Part shown: in pieces, positions 23,891 to 28,737 of the stretch
Numbering within the stretch: position 1 is the stretch's first letter
Layout: each line of letters begins with the position of its first letter
The notes under the pieces: generated by a model
The model's database searches: none
What the model was told of the DNA's origin: nothing
Seen by the model: only the letters and a program-made list of their open reading frames with translations
Made by a program: the position numbers and the translations under genes
Assembly: GCA_964468125.1 (NCBI GenBank)
Contig: CAYXVF010000077.1
Span: 1 to 28,737 of the forward strand
Direction of reading: 5' to 3'
Length of the DNA stretch: 28,737 nt
DNA from: CAYXVF01 sp964468125
Lineage (GTDB): Bacteria > Myxococcota > XYA12-FULL-58-9 > CAYXVF01

Positions 23891-25018
23891 TCAGGTGCGC
23901 GGACGACGCCCCCCTCGCGCGTGGCCCGTGTAGGTGCGCCGCATCTTGTGCAGGGCGTTGATGCGGTCGATGGCGATCGCGTTTGCAGCGGTGTGAACGG
24001 GCACGTTCGCCGCTTTCGCGCGCTGGAAAATGTCGCGGCAGATCTCGTAAATCCCCTCGGCCTGCTTCAGGGCGCGCTCCTGGTTGTAACCGCCGAGCTC
24101 GGCGCTCACATTGATGAGTCCGCCAGCGTTCACCACGAAATCCGGAGCATAGAAAATGCCGCGCTCGAGGAGCGCGGCGGCGTCGGCCTTTTCGTTGGCG
24201 AGCTGGTTGTTCGCCGCCCCGGCGATCACCGAGCATTTGAGCCGTGGGATCGTTTCCGAGTTGACGATGCCGCCCATGGCGCAGGGTGCGAAAATGTCGC
24301 AGTCGACGTCGTAGATCTTATCCGGCTCGACCGCTTCGACCCCCGGATAGGCGTCTAGGGTCGCCTTCACCGAGGTCATGTCGACGTCGCACACGGTGAC
24401 TTTGCACCCCGCAGTCGTCAAGTGTCCCACGAGGTGGTACCCCACGTGTCCGACGCCTTGGACCGCCACCGACAAGCCCGCCAAATCCGAGCGCTGCATG
24501 TGCTCTTCGACGGTAGCGCGAAGGCCTTGGAACACGCCGAGGGCGGTGACCGGCGAGGGGTCGCCGGAGCCTCCGAGAGAGCGAGAGATCCCGACCACGT
24601 GATTCGTTTCGCGTTGAATCAGCTCCATGTCCGCCATGCTCGTGCCCGAGTCTTCGGCGGTGATGTAGCGGCCGCCCAAACCATCGATGAATCGACCGAG
24701 GGAGCGCCAGAGCAGCTCGCTCTTGTCCTTTTTCGGGTCACCGATGACCACACACTTGCCACCGCCGAGGTCGAGCCCGGAAACCGCCGCCTTGTAGGTC
24801 ATGCCGCGCGACAGTCGGAGCACGTCGATCAAAGCGTCGTGCTCATTCGCGTAGGGGTACATGCGGCATCCACCGAGAGCGGGACCGAGGGTGGAGTTGT
24901 GAATGGCGATGATCGCCCGGAGGCCGCTCGAAGCGTCGTGACAGAACACGATCTGCTCGTGGTCCCGCGCCTCCATCTCGCTGATCACGCCTGTAATCTC
25001 TTTGGGGTCTGTGTGCAT
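23891..25018 (-). CDS. Glu/Leu/Phe/Val-type amino-acid dehydrogenase, probably leucine dehydrogenase
   Basis: Reversible NAD-dependent oxidative deamination of a branched-chain amino acid to its keto acid, in the cytoplasm. 375 residues from ATG 25018; an in-frame start at 25054 would overlap the promoter. The catalytic lysines are in MTYKAAVSGLDLGGGKCVV (K76 and K88). LGGRYITAEDSGTSMADME and SLGGSGDPSPVTALGVFQG are very close to the leucine dehydrogenase pattern. The nucleotide-binding GxGxxG is QGVGHVG at 187-193. The C-terminus APDFVVNAGGLINVSAELGG is also family-typical. It could feed branched-chain keto acids into iso-fatty-acid synthesis, as is common in myxobacteria; that role is inference. 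It is divergent from the rhomboid gene. Confidence 0.88.
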   Translation of the reverse strand: MHTDPKEITGVISEMEARDHEQIVFCHDASSGLRAIIAIHNSTLGPALGGCRMYPYANEHDALIDVLRLSRGMTYKAAVSGLDLGGGKCVVIGDPKKDKSELLWRSLGRFIDGLGGRYITAEDSGTSMADMELIQRETNHVVGISRSLGGSGDPSPVTALGVFQGLRATVEEHMQRSDLAGLSVAVQGVGHVGYHLVGHLTTAGCKVTVCDVDMTSVKATLDAYPGVEAVEPDKIYDVDCDIFAPCAMGGIVNSETIPRLKCSVIAGAANNQLANEKADAAALLERGIFYAPDFVVNAGGLINVSAELGGYNQERALKQAEGIYEICRDIFQRAKAANVPVHTAANAIAIDRINALHKMRRTYTGHARGGRRPRT

Positions 25019-25027
25019 GGCGGCGCA

Positions 25028-25054
25028 ATTACACCCGCAAATCCTGCCGGTCAA
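25028..25054 (-). promoter_or_regulatory. possible promoter of the amino-acid dehydrogenase
   Basis: On the minus strand TTGACC (25054-25049), a 15-bp spacer and TGTAAT (25033-25028), matching the consensus at five of six positions in each box; the spacer is short. The ATG at 25018 lies 9 nt after the -10 box and has no Shine-Dalgarno, so a near-leaderless mRNA is predicted. Confidence 0.38.
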
Positions 25055-25135
25055 CGGTTTTGGAACCCCTCCCGGAAGGCTTCGCGTAGCGGTTTTGGGG
25101 CGTTATGGTGCTCTCGATTGGACTCTGGAGGCCCC

Positions 25136-26671
25136 GTGTCGGTCGTCCGTTTACGCCATTTTGACAGCGACCTGATCGAGGAGCTGAACCTCGAGGAGTT
25201 TGAGCGTCGTGCACGCGATGGACGGATCCGCCCTCGGGATCGGGTCTGCTTTTCCGTGCTCACCGGCGATACCTTTGTGGAGGCCCGCGAGCTCGAAATG
25301 TTCCGTGGCCTCCGAGCCACCGCCGCGTTCAACTTCCGGGAGAATTTCACCCTCGGCCGAATGCCCTGGATCACCATCGCGCTCATCCTCGCCCTCGTCG
25401 CGATCTGGCTGTTCTGGCAGCGCCCAGCCCCGCAGAATTCCGCCGACCTGACGCGCCAAGGAGCCAAAGTGCCCTCCCTGATGATCGAGCTCGGCGAGTG
25501 GTGGCGCCTCTTGAGCGCCAACCTCTTGCACGTCTCCGGTTGGCACCTGGCGATCAACGTCCTCTTTTTGTTCAACCTCGGCGGGCCGGTGGAAGCGACC
25601 TTTCGGAGGATGGACTACCTGTTGATCGTGCTCGCCTCCGCCCTCGGCTCGAACCTGCTCTCCACCCTGGCCAATCCGAGCGTGAGCTGCGGTGCGAGCG
25701 GCGTGGTTTTCGGTGTTTGGGGCGCGGCGGCGGTATTCGGCATTCGTTACCGCGAGCTTCTTCCGGACCGGTACCGTCGCTATTTCATCGGGAGCGTGAT
25801 CCCCTATTCGATCGTTACCCTGTATTTGGGATTCGCGATGTCAGGTGTGGACAACTGGGGCCATTTCGGAGGTTTGGTAAGCGGTGCAGCGGTGGCATCG
25901 AACCTGCCCGCCCGCTTGCTCGAGCCCCAGGACCGCTGGCTCGCCACCAAAGTCGCGACGGTCGCGGCAGTCGCCTTCGCCCTCGCCTTGCTCTCGAACG
26001 TCACGCCCATCGAGCATCGGCCACTGATTCCCCAGCGCCTTTATTCACGCCTCGGGTTGAGTGCGTCCGTGCCCGCGGGCTGGCAGCTCCGCCTCGCTGA
26101 GTCGAGTCCCAGCTCGGTCGTTCTCGCGTTCGGAAACGAGGCGGAGGTCGGCTTCGGCGCGCGCATTGACCGGCTCGAAGCGCCGGTGGACCCGACGGAG
26201 CTCGTGCGTTGGTTTACGGAGCAGGCGCTCGAAGAAGAGCTCGTCCTCGCGAACGCCCGAGGCATTCGGGTCGTTCCGAAGGGCACACGGAAGATCGGAG
26301 GCGTAAACGCACAACGGATCGTGACGGACATGCTCACTAGCAACATTGCCGCCAGAGCTGAGCACCTTCTCTTCGCACGCGGCCACTACCGTTACGTCCT
26401 GAGCTTCAGCGCCCCCCTGGCCTACGCGGACGCCTATCGGCCGCTCTTCGAGAACATCATCGCCTCCGTGAGCCTCACGGAACCGCGCGAGCTCGACATG
26501 GCTCGCCGGGAAGCGCGCCAACAACCGAGCCCGGGCACACAAGCCGCCCTCGTCGATGCGATGCGCCGAGCCGGCGAGTCCGCCGCCGCCGCCCGCGCCT
26601 TGCGCGATGGCCTGGCCCGCTGGCCCGGGCACCCGGAACTCGAAGCGCGCATCGAGGACGCATCGCCATGA
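25136..26671 (+). CDS. rhomboid-family intramembrane serine protease with extra N- and C-terminal domains
   Basis: Cleaves transmembrane segments of membrane-anchored proteins. 511 residues from the GTG at 25136, preceded by GGAGG with a 4-nt gap; the frame is open far upstream, but that part is antisense to the dehydrogenase. Residues 1-75 form a small soluble domain (LEEFERRARDGRIRPRDRVC). The rhomboid core is about 76-295: first helix PWITIALILALVAIWLFW, then GEWWRLLSANLLHVSGWHLA with Asn141, the nucleophile motif GASG with Ser188, and catalytic His243 in NWGHFGGLVSG, so the dyad is intact. A 200-residue soluble domain (about 300-511) follows, not recognised. Its TGA overlaps the ATG of the subtilase gene, so the two are translationally coupled and the subtilase is a natural candidate substrate. 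Confidence 0.86.
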   Translation: MSVVRLRHFDSDLIEELNLEEFERRARDGRIRPRDRVCFSVLTGDTFVEARELEMFRGLRATAAFNFRENFTLGRMPWITIALILALVAIWLFWQRPAPQNSADLTRQGAKVPSLMIELGEWWRLLSANLLHVSGWHLAINVLFLFNLGGPVEATFRRMDYLLIVLASALGSNLLSTLANPSVSCGASGVVFGVWGAAAVFGIRYRELLPDRYRRYFIGSVIPYSIVTLYLGFAMSGVDNWGHFGGLVSGAAVASNLPARLLEPQDRWLATKVATVAAVAFALALLSNVTPIEHRPLIPQRLYSRLGLSASVPAGWQLRLAESSPSSVVLAFGNEAEVGFGARIDRLEAPVDPTELVRWFTEQALEEELVLANARGIRVVPKGTRKIGGVNAQRIVTDMLTSNIAARAEHLLFARGHYRYVLSFSAPLAYADAYRPLFENIIASVSLTEPRELDMARREARQQPSPGTQAALVDAMRRAGESAAAARALRDGLARWPGHPELEARIEDASP

Positions 26672-28563
26672 GTCGACTCGCGTTGGGAATGCTCCTGCTC
26701 GTTTGCGCCGGTGTGGCCCAGGCGCAGGTTCGCCCCCCGAAACCGCTCAACCGTCGAATTCTCGTGGGTGTCCCCCTGGAGCCTGAACAACGCGCGGAAA
26801 CTTTCGATGCTCTGCGCTCCGCCGGACACACGCCGGTTACCCGCTTGCCGTTTCTGGTCGCAATCGATGCCCCTCGGGCGGCGATGGACACGCTGCGCAC
26901 GCTTCCGCACGTTCGTTGGGTCGAAGAGGATGAGACGCTCTGGGTCGAGAAACGACAAACCGTCGACTGCTTCTCCGAGCAATGGCCACTCCAGGCGACA
27001 CCAGGATTCCCGAATGAAACGAACATCGGAGTCGAGGACGCTTGGCTCGCCACGACCGGTTTCTTCACCGGCAGCAGCGACCGGGTCCGGGTTGCGGTCG
27101 TGGACGATGGCATAGAGCCCCTCCACCCGGAGTTCTTCGGACGCTTTCTCATGGCCGTGAATCTGAGTGGCGACGGCCTCATCGCCGAGGAGCTCGCGCC
27201 CCGGGACGACCACGGGACACAAACCGCGGGGGTCATCGCCTCCGCGCGCGACGGGCTCGGCGTCACCGGTGTCTGCCCCGATTGCGCCCTCCTCTCCGTG
27301 CGCCTGCTCGGCGATGGCGGCCCGAGCGACCTGTACCGTTTGAGCTCGCTCTACGCGGCGGAGGCGATCGCCTGGGCCGTCGACAATGGCGCCGCGGTCA
27401 TCAACAACTCCTGGGGTCCACCGGACGGCAATCCCAATACCCCCGAAGCGCCGCGAACCCGGGTAGAGCTGCCTGACGCCCTCGATGACGCATTGACCTA
27501 CGCGGTCACTCAGGGGCGGGACGGTCTCGGTACGGTGGTCGTCTGGTCTGCGGGCAACGGCGGCGAGCCCATCGCCTACGACGCGTACGCCAGTGATCCG
27601 CGGGTCATCGCGGTCGGAAGCATCGACGCGAGCGCTCGACGGGCGCGCTATTCCGATTGGGGGAGCGCCCTCGACTTGGTCACGCCGTCGAGTGGGAATG
27701 ACGAGCAGCCCGCGATCATCACCACGGACCGGCTCGGAGCGCTCGGCGGAAGCGCGATCAACGAGGGCGCGTGCGCGATCAACCCGCCGTGCAGCGAGGT
27801 GTGCCTCGAGGACTTCACGACCGAGTTCGGGGGCACGAGCGCATCGGCGGCGCACGTGTCTGGTGCCGCAGCGCTACTCATCGCGCGTTACCCGAGCCTG
27901 ACCGCACCCCAGGTGATCGAGGCGCTCCGTTTGAGTGCCCGGCCCCTCGATGCGCTCGGCGAACGAGATGGGTTTTCCCCGCGCTACGGCTTCGGTCGCC
28001 TGGATGTGGCGACCGCCCTGTCGGTCGCGGGCACCGCTTCGGGAGACCTCACCCGCGCCTATGACATGTGCGGCAACCAGCGCGACGACGACGGAGACAA
28101 CGAAGTGGACGAGAGCTGCGCGCCGTGCTCGGCGAGTGGGCCGGAGATCTGCGATGGGATCGACAATGACTGCGATGGCTTCGTGGACCCGGGCTACACC
28201 TGTCAGCCTACAGACCGGGGTTTCTGCGCAAGCTGCGAGCGCAGCAGCGACTGCGCCGAACGATTGCGCTGTCGCGGCAGTCTGCGCCAGCCGGGCAAAT
28301 TCTGCCTGCCCCGCTGCGATGGCGGCGAGACCTGCCCCAATGGCACCGAGTGCCGCGACTTTGACGTGTGCGACTTGAGCGCCGATGCGGACGCGGTGGA
28401 CTGCTACGAGGTGATGGTGCGTCAGGAGCCCGCGGCCGTATACGACCCCAACCCTGCGCCCCCAGCGCGAGAGGTGCCCCGAGACGAGGAGTCTGGCGGG
28501 TGTGCGGCGTTTGCGCCGACGCTGCTGTGGGTCCGGCGCCGCCCGCGACGGGAACCGGGCTGA
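26668..28563 (+). CDS. secreted subtilisin-like (S8) serine protease with MopE-type motifs and a short C-terminal anchor-like tail
   Basis: 631 residues with a signal peptide (LALGMLLLVCAGVAQA). Residues about 30-95 resemble an I9-type inhibitory propeptide. The S8 domain runs about 115-455: Asp146 in VAVVDDGIE, His182 in DDHGTQTAG, oxyanion Asn297 in VWSAGNGG, and nucleophile Ser391 in GGTSASAAH. Next come two MopE-type acidic motifs, at C468-C484 (RDDDGDNEVDE) and C495-C512 (CDGIDNDCDGFVDPG), then a Cys-rich region. The tail is EESGGC (Cys612), a hydrophobic run AAFAPTLLWV and a basic RRRPRREPG. It resembles MYXO-CTERM or GlyGly-CTERM sorting tails, but the hydrophobic part is only about ten residues, too short to span a membrane. 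The gene starts inside the rhomboid stop (ATGA). Confidence 0.88.
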   Translation: MSRLALGMLLLVCAGVAQAQVRPPKPLNRRILVGVPLEPEQRAETFDALRSAGHTPVTRLPFLVAIDAPRAAMDTLRTLPHVRWVEEDETLWVEKRQTVDCFSEQWPLQATPGFPNETNIGVEDAWLATTGFFTGSSDRVRVAVVDDGIEPLHPEFFGRFLMAVNLSGDGLIAEELAPRDDHGTQTAGVIASARDGLGVTGVCPDCALLSVRLLGDGGPSDLYRLSSLYAAEAIAWAVDNGAAVINNSWGPPDGNPNTPEAPRTRVELPDALDDALTYAVTQGRDGLGTVVVWSAGNGGEPIAYDAYASDPRVIAVGSIDASARRARYSDWGSALDLVTPSSGNDEQPAIITTDRLGALGGSAINEGACAINPPCSEVCLEDFTTEFGGTSASAAHVSGAAALLIARYPSLTAPQVIEALRLSARPLDALGERDGFSPRYGFGRLDVATALSVAGTASGDLTRAYDMCGNQRDDDGDNEVDESCAPCSASGPEICDGIDNDCDGFVDPGYTCQPTDRGFCASCERSSDCAERLRCRGSLRQPGKFCLPRCDGGETCPNGTECRDFDVCDLSADADAVDCYEVMVRQEPAAVYDPNPAPPAREVPRDEESGGCAAFAPTLLWVRRRPRREPG

Positions 28564-28585
28564 ACCACGTTCGTCGCACCTTCGA

Positions 28586-28620
28586 TCGCCTCGGGCTCAA
28601 TTAGGGGGTTGACGAGGCGA
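28586..28620. other. inverted repeat between the subtilase and tRNA-Gly
   Basis: TCGCCTCG (28586-28593) and CGAGGCGA (28613-28620), perfect 8-bp arms with a 19-nt loop. It lies 22 bp after the subtilase stop and overlaps the only good -35-like hexamer, TTGACG (28609-28614), ahead of the tRNA. There is no T-run, so it may be a factor-dependent terminator or a regulator site. Confidence 0.35.
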
Positions 28621-28650
28621 GGCCGTCATGGTCAATACGGTCTCCCGTTT

Positions 28651-28725
<75 letters not shown>

Positions 28726-28737
28726 ATCGACGCTCGA

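Noticed and set aside
24422..25135. Upstream extension of the rhomboid frame
   Set aside because: This stretch is antisense to the dehydrogenase; the GTG at 25136 has a GGAGG site and gives a sensible N-terminus.
26434..27855. 473-codon open frame on the minus strand
   Set aside because: Antisense to the rhomboid end and subtilase, both of which have complete catalytic motifs.

Overview
The window is high-GC DNA from a bacterium that looks like a member of the Myxococcota (Polyangia or Sandaracinaceae-like). The evidence is indirect but consistent. A lipoprotein ends in an AgmX/PglI-type C-terminal domain (8002-8535). A secreted subtilase carries two MopE-type acidic Cys/Asp motifs and a short Cys plus Arg-cluster tail resembling MYXO-CTERM (26668-28563). 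There are also very large metzincin lipoproteins, many lipoproteins overall, and a tRNA gene with encoded CCA. A run of 100 Ns at 4715-4814 shows this is a scaffold joined across a gap of unknown size.

Layout. 1-1024 (minus): a SMUG1-like uracil-DNA glycosylase cut by the window edge, preceded by a small basic-tailed protein. 1130-1408: a probable transposase remnant. 1473-2348: a complete XerC-type tyrosine recombinase. 2402-3721: two tandem paralogous lipoproteins. 3765-8000: a zone of broken genes (a multihaem cytochrome, several outer-membrane or exported proteins, a porin) around one intact SYLF-domain lipoprotein. 8002-8535 (minus): the AgmX/PglI-tail lipoprotein. 8627-12467: an intact housekeeping run queC-hslV-hslU-argD. 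12487-13373: two more remnants, an outer-membrane protein and a LysR regulator. 13389-14580 (minus): a YkgJ-type cysteine-cluster protein overlapping a one-helix membrane protein. 14701-15545: an exported Lys/Gly-rich basic protein followed 2 bp later by a very acidic lipoprotein. 15555-23545 (minus): two giant paralogous metzincin lipoproteins in one operon, behind a 345-bp hairpin-rich leader region. 23891-25018 (minus): a leucine-dehydrogenase-type enzyme. 25136-28563: a rhomboid intramembrane protease whose stop overlaps the start of a secreted subtilase. 28651-28725: tRNA-Gly(GCC).

The most interesting parts are the translationally coupled rhomboid/subtilase pair, whose subtilase ends in SGGC plus a short hydrophobic stretch and an Arg cluster; the tandem giant metzincins; and the charge-complementary exported pair. 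The broken genes repeatedly keep both a recognisable N-terminus and C-terminus, with the middle missing or the frame shifted. This points to local gene decay by internal deletion, or to local assembly damage near the N gap. It contrasts with the intact long reading frames elsewhere. All assignments come from reading the sequence and from remembered family motifs; no database search was possible.
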